DNA from: Solirubrobacterales bacterium
GTDB taxonomy: Bacteria > Actinomycetota > Thermoleophilia > Solirubrobacterales > Solirubrobacteraceae
NCBI GenBank assembly: GCA_027315115.1
Contig: DAHUYQ010000045.1
Coordinates: 1 to 64,000 of the forward strand
DNA length: 64,000 bases
Direction of reading: 5' to 3'
Shown here: in pieces, positions 26,001-33,187 of the stretch
Position numbering within the stretch: position 1 is the stretch's first letter
Layout: the number at the start of each line of letters is the position of its first letter
Program-made: the position numbers and the translations under genes
Notes under the pieces: model-generated
The model's input: the letters and a program-made list of their open reading frames with translations, nothing else
What the model was told of the DNA's origin: nothing
Databases searched by the model: none

Positions 26001-26764
26001 CGGGCCTCCTGGAGGGGCATCTCACCCCTCTGTGGCACCCCGCCCACGGGCGGGCCGGCCGCGAGCGCTCCGCCAGCCGGCGCCTGCGCGCCGTCGAGCT
26101 CCACTCGCATCGCCTTGGCGAGCAGGCCGCCGATCGCCTGCTCTGTGCCGTCGAAGTCGATCAGCAGCGGGCCGCCGAAGGGCTGGCGCTCGACCACCCG
26201 TAGATGCGCTCCCGGCGAGATGCCGTGCGCGCTCAGGTAGCGAAGCATCTCCGGGTCCGAGTCCGACACGCGCACGAAGACGCCTTCCTGGCCCTCCCCG
26301 AGGCTGTCCAGCGACTGGCCGCTGCGCTCGACCAGCTCGAGCTGGGCGCTCGGGATCGGATCTCCATGCGGGTCGAAGGTCGGTTCTCCGAGCTTGGCCG
26401 CGATGAGCTGCTCCAGCTCCTCGGAGATCACGTGCTCCAGCACCTCTGCCTCGTCGTGCACGCGGTCCCACGGCATGTCGAGCGTCTTGGCCAAGAAGAG
26501 CTCGAGCAGCCGGTGGTGCCTGATCACCTCAAGCGCCACCTGCCGGCCGCGCTGCGTGAGCTCCACGCCCTTGTACGGGACGTGCTCTGTCAGCCCCAGC
26601 TCGCCGAGGCGGCGGACCATCGCCGACACCGATCCCGGCGTGATCGCCAGGCGCTGCGCCAGCGAGTTTGTCGACACCGGCCCCCCGGTGCGCGACTGCA
26701 GCGTGAAGATCGCCTTGCAGTAGTCCTCGACAGCGGACGAGCGGTCTGTGTCTGTGGAGGCCAC
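25997..26764 (-). CDS. DtxR/MntR-family metal-dependent repressor
   Basis: 255 residues in three parts: a winged helix (SLAQRLAITPGSVSAMVRRLGELGL), a metal-binding/dimerisation domain (RHHRLLELFL, HDEAEVLEHVIS) and an FeoA/SH3-like domain (from about 145 to 225). A Gly/Pro-rich tail follows. The longer three-domain form is IdeR/DtxR-like, but the coupling to an Nramp transporter suggests Mn(II) or Fe(II) sensing. A palindrome at 26773-26790 directly before the GTG start suggests autoregulation of the regulator-mntH operon. Confidence 0.92.
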   Translation of the reverse strand: MASTDTDRSSAVEDYCKAIFTLQSRTGGPVSTNSLAQRLAITPGSVSAMVRRLGELGLTEHVPYKGVELTQRGRQVALEVIRHHRLLELFLAKTLDMPWDRVHDEAEVLEHVISEELEQLIAAKLGEPTFDPHGDPIPSAQLELVERSGQSLDSLGEGQEGVFVRVSDSDPEMLRYLSAHGISPGAHLRVVERQPFGGPLLIDFDGTEQAIGGLLAKAMRVELDGAQAPAGGALAAGPPVGGVPQRGEMPLQEAR

Positions 26765-26772
26765 AAACCCAT

Positions 26773-26790
26773 GTTATGGCATGCCAAAAC
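26773..26790. promoter_or_regulatory. probable DtxR/MntR operator
   Basis: GTTATGGCATGCCAAAAC: an 18-bp inverted repeat with one mismatched pair around a perfect TGGCATGCCA core. It lies 9-26 bp upstream of the repressor start and also close to the 3' end of the GtrA gene. It resembles the AT-flanked palindromes bound by this regulator family. Confidence 0.65.
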
Positions 26791-26795
26791 CTATT

Positions 26796-27245
26796 TCAAG
26801 GCACTACTGTGCGCTCGGGCTCCGCGAGGTGCATCCGGAAGGTCCAGGTGCGGTTGGCGAAGAAGGTCGCGCCGACGACCAGCGCGATCGCGATCGCCTG
26901 GCCGACGAGGTCGGCAAGCCCCGCGCCGTTGACGAACAGGTAGATCAGGCCGAGGTCGGCGCCCAGCCCGCAGCCCTGCACGACGGTCCAGCGCAGCGCG
27001 GCGCTCGACCCGCCGCTGTGGCCCTTGAACGTCCAGCTCCGGTTCAGCAGAAAGCCGTTGCACGCCCCCACCACGAAGCCGATCGCGGAGGCGGCCACGT
27101 ACCACACGCCGAGCACCTTCACGAGGATCGTGAACACCACGAAGGTCAGCAGCGTGTTGCTCACGCCGACGAGCCCGAACTTGAGGAACTGCTCCACGAC
27201 GGGCATGCGCAACGCGAAGGCCGCCATGTCCCCTAGTCTTCTCAT
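26796..27245 (-). CDS. GtrA-like membrane protein
   Basis: 149-residue protein with four hydrophobic segments and the GtrA family hallmarks FLKFGLVGVSNT, NGFLLNRSWTF and a second FFANRTWTF. Family members help flip or supply polyprenyl-linked sugars for glycosyltransferases. The start is uncertain between ATG 27245 and ATG 27227; neither has an ideal ribosome-binding site. It diverges from the GT2 gene at 27279 across only about 33 bp, and the pair probably work together. Confidence 0.85.
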   Translation of the reverse strand: MRRLGDMAAFALRMPVVEQFLKFGLVGVSNTLLTFVVFTILVKVLGVWYVAASAIGFVVGACNGFLLNRSWTFKGHSGGSSAALRWTVVQGCGLGADLGLIYLFVNGAGLADLVGQAIAIALVVGATFFANRTWTFRMHLAEPERTVVP

Positions 27246-27278
27246 AGCTCCCCAACTTAACCAGCTTCGAGGTCCGGC

Positions 27279-28310
27279 ATGTCGAACGCACCTGCACAGC
27301 GCACTCCCACACTGCTCAGCGTTGTCGCTCCCGTGTACAACGAGGAGGAGCTGATCGACGCCTTTGTGGGGCGCGCGACCGCCGCCGTCGCGGACTTCAA
27401 CTTTGAGCTCATCCTCGTCAACGACGGCAGCGCCGACTCCACACCGGAGAAGCTGGACGCGATCGCCGACCGGGACCCGCGCGTGCGAGTCGTGCATCTG
27501 TCGCGCAACTTCGGCCACCAGGCGGCGCTGACGGCCGGGCTGGAGCACGCGATCGGCGACGTGGTGGCGATGATCGACGCCGACCTCCAGGACCCGCCGG
27601 AGCTGATCCCCGAGATGGTCGCCCGCTGGTGCGACGGCGCCGACGTGGTCTACGCGGTGCGCAGGCAGCGGGAGGGCGAGACGGCGTTCAAGCTGGGGAC
27701 CGCCTCTCTCTTCTACAAGCTGTTCCGCAAGCTGGCGCAGGTCGACCTGGAGCCCAACTCGGGCGACTTCAGGCTGCTGGATCGCAAAGCGCTGGACGCG
27801 CTGCTGTCGATGACCGAGCGCTCCCGCTTCCTGCGCGGCATGACCGTCTGGGTCGGCTTCACCCAGACCGCGGTCTCCTACGAGCGCGACGCGAGGGCTG
27901 CCGGCGAGACGAAGTACACGCTGCGCAAGATGCTGCGCTTCTCGCTGGACGCGATCGCCTCCTTCTCGCACCTGCCGCTGCAGCTTGCCACCTACGTCGG
28001 GCTGATCTCGGCCGGGATCGCGTTCATCGGGATACCCGTGGTGGTCGCGCTGCACTTCGCGGGCTCCTATCTGCCCGGCTTCGGCTCGCTGACGATCGCG
28101 ATCCTGCTGTTGGGCGGCATCCAGCTCATCGCCCTGGGAGTGATCGGCGAGTACGTGGGCCGCATCTACGACGAGGTCAAGCACCGGCCGCTCTACATCG
28201 TGCGCGATGAGCGCAACCGTCCCACCAACGGACGTGGGCCGCTGGTGCGCGCGGGCCTCTCGCTCCAGGCCGCCGCCGTCGAGGAGCACGTGCATGAGCA
28301 CGTCGGGTAG
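27279..28310 (+). CDS. GT2 glycosyltransferase, polyprenyl-phosphate type
   Basis: 343 residues: a GT-A catalytic domain with VVAPVYNEE, LVNDGSADST and the metal-binding MIDADLQDPPE, then two C-terminal membrane helices (about 235-300). The layout matches dolichyl/undecaprenyl-phosphate sugar transferases of the GtrB/DPM1 class, which load a sugar onto a lipid carrier. The divergent GtrA-like neighbour is the usual flippase partner. The last codons overlap the next gene. The sugar is unknown. Confidence 0.92.
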   Translation: MSNAPAQRTPTLLSVVAPVYNEEELIDAFVGRATAAVADFNFELILVNDGSADSTPEKLDAIADRDPRVRVVHLSRNFGHQAALTAGLEHAIGDVVAMIDADLQDPPELIPEMVARWCDGADVVYAVRRQREGETAFKLGTASLFYKLFRKLAQVDLEPNSGDFRLLDRKALDALLSMTERSRFLRGMTVWVGFTQTAVSYERDARAAGETKYTLRKMLRFSLDAIASFSHLPLQLATYVGLISAGIAFIGIPVVVALHFAGSYLPGFGSLTIAILLLGGIQLIALGVIGEYVGRIYDEVKHRPLYIVRDERNRPTNGRGPLVRAGLSLQAAAVEEHVHEHVG

Positions 28311-28713
28311 CGCGCCGTCCGCTAGCGCGCCGTCCGGTAGCGCGCCGTCCGCTAGCGCGCCGTCGGGTAGCGCGCCGTCGGCTAGCGCGCCGTCCGCTAG
28401 CGCGCCGCCGCAGGCGCCGGAGACAGCGCCGGCGAGCCGTGCCGACCATGGCTCGATCGACCACCGTCGCGAGCGCATCCGGGTGCAGACCGCCACGCAC
28501 CGGATCGAGGGCAACGTCACGCTTGCCAGGGACGGCTTCCGCAGCCGCGTCTCGGACATGCTCAACGCCTCCGAGCGGGACTTCCTCACGCTCACCGACG
28601 CCACGGTCACTCCGATCGCCGGCGGACCGGGCGAGCGCCACGGCTTCCTTGCCGTGGCGCGCCGGCACATTGTCTTCGCGGTGCTCGCCGACGGCGAGCA
28701 GCAGCCGAGCTGA
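28294..28713 (+). CDS. small DUF6812-like protein with a repeat-encoded N terminus
   Basis: 139 residues. The first 40 consist of (G/A)SAPS units from a 15-bp tandem repeat. The remaining domain (RERIRVQTATHRIEGNVTL, a DMLNASERDFLTLTDA segment, then RRHIVFAV) looks like a compact beta-rich domain that I associate with DUF6812; that assignment is from memory. The ATG lies inside the end of the glycosyltransferase gene (17-bp overlap). Function unknown. Confidence 0.65.
   Translation: MSTSGSAPSASAPSGSAPSASAPSGSAPSASAPSASAPPQAPETAPASRADHGSIDHRRERIRVQTATHRIEGNVTLARDGFRSRVSDMLNASERDFLTLTDATVTPIAGGPGERHGFLAVARRHIVFAVLADGEQQPS
28308..28412. repeat. 15-bp minisatellite, seven units
   Basis: Seven tandem copies of TAGCGCGCCGTCCGC with small variations. 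In the DUF6812-like frame each unit encodes (G/A)SAPS. In the glycosyltransferase frame the first unit supplies the TAG stop. Copy number should vary between strains. Confidence 0.9.
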
Positions 28714-28838
28714 CCACGGACCCGAATAGCGCCGACCGCATAGTCGAACGCTGTTTCCAGGCTGTTATCGCGGCTTGAAGACGGTTCGCATCGTGCCGAT
28801 GCCCGCCAGGCCCAAGCGGCTGGGCCGGCACGACGCCA

Positions 28839-31064
28839 ATGCTCTTCGACGACAGCAGACCACCAGTCACCATCTTCGAGACGCGCACGCACGCATGCGC
28901 GTCTCTGGGCTTGATCGCGGCGATGCTCGCCTACCTGCTTGCCCGCTGGGGATCGTTTGCGCACCCGGTCGCGGCCCTGGCCGGAATGCTCGTCCTGCTG
29001 GCGCTCGGCGGGATGCTCGCGCTCGCCGCGTCCGGCCGCGCCGGCGCCCGTTCCCGGGCGGAAGCAGGCGCCCCGCACCAAGCGCAAGCCCGCCCCTGGC
29101 GTCTGTGGACGGCGTGCTGCTGCGGCCTGGCGGCCGCGCTTGCGATCGGCGCGAACGGCCAGATGTCCTCGCCGCTGTGCGGGCCGTTCCTGGTCGCGCT
29201 GTCGCTCGCGACCGTCTCCCGAGGCACGCGCGAGATCGACCTCGGCATCGGCGCGGCGATCGGCGCGCTGACCATGATTCCCCTGGACCCCGCGCGCGCC
29301 TTCTCCGCCGTGCAGTTCGCGCTCGCGGCGCTCGCCCTGGCGGCGCTCATGCGGATTCTGGAGCGGATGCTCGCGAGGTCGCGTGAAGAGGCTGACATAG
29401 ACCCGCTGACCAGGGTGCTCAACAGCGCCGCGTTCACCCGCGCCGCGGCGGGCAGGCTGCAGAGCGCCCGGCACGACTCCGCGTGGGGCGTGGTGATGAT
29501 CGACCTCGACGACTTCGGGCTGCTCAACAAGCGCAGCGGGCATCTCGCCGGCGACCGGCTGCTCCGCAGCGCGGTCCAGCGTCTGCGCCACGCCGTCGGG
29601 CAGGAGGGCATCGTCGGGCGCCTGGGAGGCGACGAGTTCGCGGCGCTGGTCCCCGCGGAGAGGGCACAGGCGCTCGGCGGGGACGTGCTCAGAGCGCTGC
29701 TTGCCCAACCGGAGCCGATCAGCGCGTCGATCGGCGTGGCCTGCAGCCATCACGAGCGGGGTGATTGGGTCGCGCTGCTGCGCGAGGCGGATGTCGCGCT
29801 GCGGGCCGCCAAGCGGAACGGCAAGAGCAAGGCGGTGGTGTTCGCCGAGGGCATCGACGCCGAAGAGCAGATCAAGCGCAGGCACGTGCGGGAGGCGATC
29901 GACTCGGATGCGATCCAGATCGTCGTGCAGCCGATCGTGGATCTCGCGGCCGGCCGCATCCATGCCTTCGAGGCGCTCTCGCGGTTCGTGGGACTCGAGC
30001 CCGCCCACCCCGCCCACCCCGCTCACCCCACCAGCCCGGCGCAGTGGATGGCGATGGCCGAGCCGTTGGGCATGAGAGTCGAGCTCGAACAGGCCTGCCT
30101 GCGGCGCTCACTGCAACTGCTCCCGCGTCTGCCCTCGGGCGCCAAGCTCTCGGTCAACCTCTCGGCCGCCGCGCTGCACGACCCTCGCACACGCACGATG
30201 CTACGCGAAGGCGCCCCGGAGCGGCTGATCGTCGAGCTCACCGAGGAGAGCCTGGTGACGGACGCGCGCGGCCTGCGCGCCGATCTCGACCCGCTGCTCG
30301 CCCGCGGGATCACGCTCGCGGTGGACGACATGGGCGCCGGCTATTCGAACCTGCGCCAGGTGATCGCGCTCGCGCCGACGATGCTCAAGCTCGACCGCAC
30401 GCTCGTGCGCGGGATCGACCGCGATCCCTCCCAGCGTCTGCTGATCGACGCCCTCACCGGCTACGCGCAGCGTACGGGCGCCGAGATCGTCGCCGAGGGC
30501 ATCGAGACGGAGTCCGAGCTGGAGGTGATCAGGTCGCTCGGCATCTCATACGGCCAGGGGTACCTGCTGGCAAGGCCGGCGCCGCCGTGGCCGAGCGTCA
30601 GCCTGCCCGCCGGCGAGCAGCCGCCCAGACGCGACCTGGCGCGAGGCTCGCGCCCGGTGACGATCCCGCCGGAGACGACGGCGGACCAGGCCCGGCAGCG
30701 CTTCATGGCCCTGCCGGAGCTGGAGAGCCTCGCGATCGTCGATGGCGAGCGCCGCCCGCTTGCCCTGATCACCCGCCACCGGCTGCTGACCGTGCTCGGC
30801 CACCGATTCGGCTACGCGCTCTGGGGAGAGCGACCCGTGACGCGGATCGCCGACCGCTACTGCCTGCGCCTGCCCGCAGGCACCTCGATGCAGGAGCTGG
30901 CCCGCAAGTCCCTCGCGCGCCCGCTCGAACACCGCCACGACCCGATCCTCCTGGTCGACGAGCGCGGACGCCTGGTCGGCCAGGTCACGATGAGCGACAT
31001 GCTGATGGCCACCAGCCCGGCGCAGGAGGCGCCGCAGCAGAGCTTCGCGGTCGCGCGGGGGTGA
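28839..31064 (+). CDS. membrane-bound GGDEF-EAL protein with C-terminal CBS-like region
   Basis: 741 residues. Five or so hydrophobic segments (about 20-180) form a membrane sensor. A GGDEF domain (RLGGDEFAAL, about 188-345) and an EAL domain (FEALSRF, DDMGAGYSNL, about 360-590) follow. The last 130 residues resemble a CBS-pair module (ALITRHRLLTVLG, then VDERGRLVGQVTMSDML). A His/Pro/Ala repeat (three PAH units) lies in an EAL loop. The GGDEF lacks a clear RxxD inhibitory site. Single-gene unit. Confidence 0.92.
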   Translation: MLFDDSRPPVTIFETRTHACASLGLIAAMLAYLLARWGSFAHPVAALAGMLVLLALGGMLALAASGRAGARSRAEAGAPHQAQARPWRLWTACCCGLAAALAIGANGQMSSPLCGPFLVALSLATVSRGTREIDLGIGAAIGALTMIPLDPARAFSAVQFALAALALAALMRILERMLARSREEADIDPLTRVLNSAAFTRAAAGRLQSARHDSAWGVVMIDLDDFGLLNKRSGHLAGDRLLRSAVQRLRHAVGQEGIVGRLGGDEFAALVPAERAQALGGDVLRALLAQPEPISASIGVACSHHERGDWVALLREADVALRAAKRNGKSKAVVFAEGIDAEEQIKRRHVREAIDSDAIQIVVQPIVDLAAGRIHAFEALSRFVGLEPAHPAHPAHPTSPAQWMAMAEPLGMRVELEQACLRRSLQLLPRLPSGAKLSVNLSAAALHDPRTRTMLREGAPERLIVELTEESLVTDARGLRADLDPLLARGITLAVDDMGAGYSNLRQVIALAPTMLKLDRTLVRGIDRDPSQRLLIDALTGYAQRTGAEIVAEGIETESELEVIRSLGISYGQGYLLARPAPPWPSVSLPAGEQPPRRDLARGSRPVTIPPETTADQARQRFMALPELESLAIVDGERRPLALITRHRLLTVLGHRFGYALWGERPVTRIADRYCLRLPAGTSMQELARKSLARPLEHRHDPILLVDERGRLVGQVTMSDMLMATSPAQEAPQQSFAVARG

Positions 31065-31077
31065 GAGCGGCAGGCTC

Positions 31078-31317
31078 GCCCGACTCTACGGAGCGGCGCT
31101 GCGGCCTTCGAGCAGGAGCGCCGCGGAGCGCTCACATTGGCGCGCCGGCGCCCGATGCCTGATCGACCACATCCTCGTGAGCCGCAAGCTCGCCGACCCG
31201 ACCATGGATGCGACCGTCCACCACCAGGCGAAAGCCTCGATCGGGATCGGCCCGACGAAGGGAAGGGACCACCGCGCATCCGACCACGATCCCGTGATCG
31301 CGCGCCTGTCCATCTGA
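31078..31317 (+). pseudogene. C-terminal fragment of an endonuclease/exonuclease/phosphatase-family protein
   Basis: Open frame without a start codon, ending LIDHILVSRKLA, then a stretch finishing RASDHDPVIARLSI and TGA. IDHILVS and SDHDPV are the last two catalytic blocks of the EEP (DNase I-like) fold. The first two-thirds of the domain, including the N and E motifs, are absent; the preceding gene ends at 31064. It is a 5'-deleted remnant. The frame stays open to 31482 after the stop, encoding an Arg/Glu/Ala-rich stretch of no recognised family. Confidence 0.7.
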
Positions 31318-31534
31318 CTGGGGCGGGAGCCGGGCGTCTCGGCTCAAAAAGCAACGGGGAGATCCGAACAACATGCGAACCCCGAGGCTGCCCTGGAGCG
31401 GCTGCTGGAGGCGCTGATGGAGCCGGTTGGACGAGCGGCGCGGCGGCGAGCGGCTGAGGCGGTGCGCGAGCGGGTCCGCTGATCCCCGGCTGCGAGGAGC
31501 GTCCTGTCGCCTGCTGCTCCGCTACGGTGTCGGC

Positions 31535-31855
31535 ATGGGTACCAAGGATGTGATCGAGGCCGCTGGAAGGACATTGGCGGCCGTGGCCACAGACCCCGTC
31601 AAGATTGTGCTCTTCGGCTCGCGCGCTCGCGACGATGCAGGCCCTGACAGCGACTTCGACTTCCTGGTCATCGAGCGCGATCCGCTGGACCGACACGCCG
31701 AGATGGTGCGCCTGGGACGCGCGCTGCGTCCGTTGAAGGTGCCGTTTGACATCGTCGTGGTCAGCGAGCGTTACGCCGAGGACTGGGCAGACGTCGAGGG
31801 ATCTATGGTGCATGCCGCGCTGAGCGAGGGGCGTGTTCTGCATGCCGCGCCATGA
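31535..31855 (+). CDS. MNT-type nucleotidyltransferase (antitoxin-like)
   Basis: 106-residue minimal nucleotidyltransferase with the core GSRARDDAGPDSDFDFLVIE (GSx10DxD). It overlaps the following HEPN gene by 14 bp, the layout of MNT-HEPN toxin-antitoxin modules, in which the MNT protein modifies and silences the HEPN RNase. The ATG at 31535 is chosen because upstream sequence lacks conserved features. Two tRNA-Ser genes lie within 1.5 kb downstream. Confidence 0.88.
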   Translation: MGTKDVIEAAGRTLAAVATDPVKIVLFGSRARDDAGPDSDFDFLVIERDPLDRHAEMVRLGRALRPLKVPFDIVVVSERYAEDWADVEGSMVHAALSEGRVLHAAP

Positions 31856-32288
31856 CCAACTCGACTTGGCGCGCGTGCTGCTCGCCAGATCACTGGATGA
31901 CCAGACGCTGGTGCGGAAGGTCGGCCCTGACACAGAGATCGCGGACGCGATCATCGGCTTTCACGCCCAGCAAGCCGTCGAGAAGTCGATAAAGGCAGTA
32001 CTCGCCGCTCGCGGCGTGGCGTTCATCAAGAGCCATGCGCTGAGCTATCTCATCGGCCTGGTCGAAGAACACGACATCACCGCGCCAGAGGCGCTCTCCG
32101 AAGCCGACGTGCTCTCCCCGTGGGCGGTCGAGTTCCGCTACGAAGGCGAACAGCCGCCTGCCCTCGATCGTGCGGCATCTCTTGCGCTGCTCGAAGAGGT
32201 GCATACGTGGGCCGAAGAAGAGATCAAAGCCGCCGAAAGCCCGCCCGAGCCCGCCGCGCCCACCGATCAGCCGGCCCGCGGCAACTGA
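31842..32288 (+). CDS. HEPN-domain protein (toxin-like partner of MNT)
   Basis: 148-residue all-helical HEPN protein. Family features are IGFHAQQAVEKSIKAVLAAR, KSHALSYLI and a C-terminal helix (LALLEEVHTWAEEEI). In this HI0074-like class the protein pairs with an MNT nucleotidyltransferase. I cannot place a perfect Rx4-6H RNase motif, so RNase activity is uncertain. The start is ATG 31842, inside the MNT gene. Confidence 0.85.
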   Translation: MPRHDQLDLARVLLARSLDDQTLVRKVGPDTEIADAIIGFHAQQAVEKSIKAVLAARGVAFIKSHALSYLIGLVEEHDITAPEALSEADVLSPWAVEFRYEGEQPPALDRAASLALLEEVHTWAEEEIKAAESPPEPAAPTDQPARGN

Positions 32289-32415
32289 AGGCGGCGGCTC
32301 CGCCAACATTCTCGTTGCGGCCGCGCCCAGCGAGGTTCGCACAAGCGCCAAGCAGCCCTGTCCCATCGGCGTTTCAGGCTTTCCCAAGCCAAAAACGGCC
32401 GGCAAAGGCCGCCAA

Positions 32416-32505
32416 CGGAGAGGGAGGGATTCGAACCCTCGATGGAGTTTTCAACCCCATACTCGCTTAGCAGGCGAGTGCCTTCAGCCACTCGGCCACC
32501 TCTCC
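32416..32505 (-). tRNA. tRNA-Ser (GCT)
   Basis: 90-nt class II tRNA. Acceptor arms GGAGAGG/CCTCTCC pair fully with a G discriminator. The anticodon loop CTGCTAA gives GCT. The long variable arm is present. Minus strand. Confidence 0.96.
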
Positions 32506-32604
32506 CGGGAGGTCAGCAGACCAGTTTAGACCCTGAGCGGCCTGGGCGAATGCAGGCATCGGCCTGCGTGCGCGCCGGGGGCGCCGATCTAAGATGTCGG
32601 CTGG

Positions 32605-32841
32605 ATGCGCCGCGCCATCGAAGACTTCAAGCAGCGCTTCTCGCCGCGCCAGCGTGCGGCGATCGTCTCGCTCGGCCTGCTCGAGCTCGGCTTGAAGGCC
32701 TTGGCCGCCCGCGACATCCAGCGCAGGCCTGCCGATCAGATCCGCGGCAGCAAGATGCTCTGGCGGCTGGCGCTGCTGGTCAACACGTTCGGGCCGCTCG
32801 GCTATTTCCTGCTCGGGCGTCGCAGGCAACAGACGCACTGA
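32605..32841 (+). CDS. small PLDc_N-like membrane protein
   Basis: 78-residue protein. It has a helix of LGLLELGLKALAARDIQRRP type, a WRLALLVNTFGPLGYFLLGRR segment with one membrane helix, and a basic end. The pattern of two short hydrophobic segments with an N-T-F-G-P-L motif matches the N-terminal membrane region of phospholipase-D-like proteins that often occurs as a stand-alone small gene. It lies between the two tRNA-Ser genes. Function unknown. Confidence 0.7.
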   Translation: MRRAIEDFKQRFSPRQRAAIVSLGLLELGLKALAARDIQRRPADQIRGSKMLWRLALLVNTFGPLGYFLLGRRRQQTH

Positions 32842-32966
32842 GCCTCGGCGGACCGGCGCCGGCGCAGAGGCTCCCTGGCGCGCAGTTCGTCTCCAGCCCT
32901 GGGCCGACTCCCTCGCGTCCGCGTCGCGTCTGGACGCGACAGGCGGCTCCTGCGGGCATTCGACCA

Positions 32967-33056
32967 CGGAAGGGGAGGGATTCGAACCCTCGAGGCGGGG
33001 GTTGCCCGCCTGCTGGTTTTCAAGACCAGTGCATTCAACCGCTCTGCCACCCTTCC
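32967..33056 (-). tRNA. tRNA-Ser (TGA)
   Basis: 90-nt class II tRNA. Acceptor GGAAGGG/CCCTTCC plus G; anticodon loop CTTGAAA giving TGA; a long GC-rich variable arm. Minus strand. Confidence 0.96.
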
Positions 33057-33187
33057 CAGCGCGCGTCCAACAGAAGGCTACCGATCCCTTCCGTGGCCGG
33101 CCAGAGGCACATGCCCGCGTAGTTTTCGCTGAACGCGCACGGCAGACCCCCGATGTTCGCATTCAGGCCGCATCCTAGGTTCGGGCC

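Noticed and set aside
26796-30026. A minus-strand open frame of more than 1000 codons
   Set aside because: Only its last 149 codons (GtrA) are credible. The rest is antisense to the GT2, DUF6812-like and GGDEF-EAL genes, a side effect of high third-position GC.
32120-32529. Plus-strand frames over the HEPN end and tRNA-Ser
   Set aside because: They overlap a clear HEPN gene and a tRNA in other frames and show no family features.
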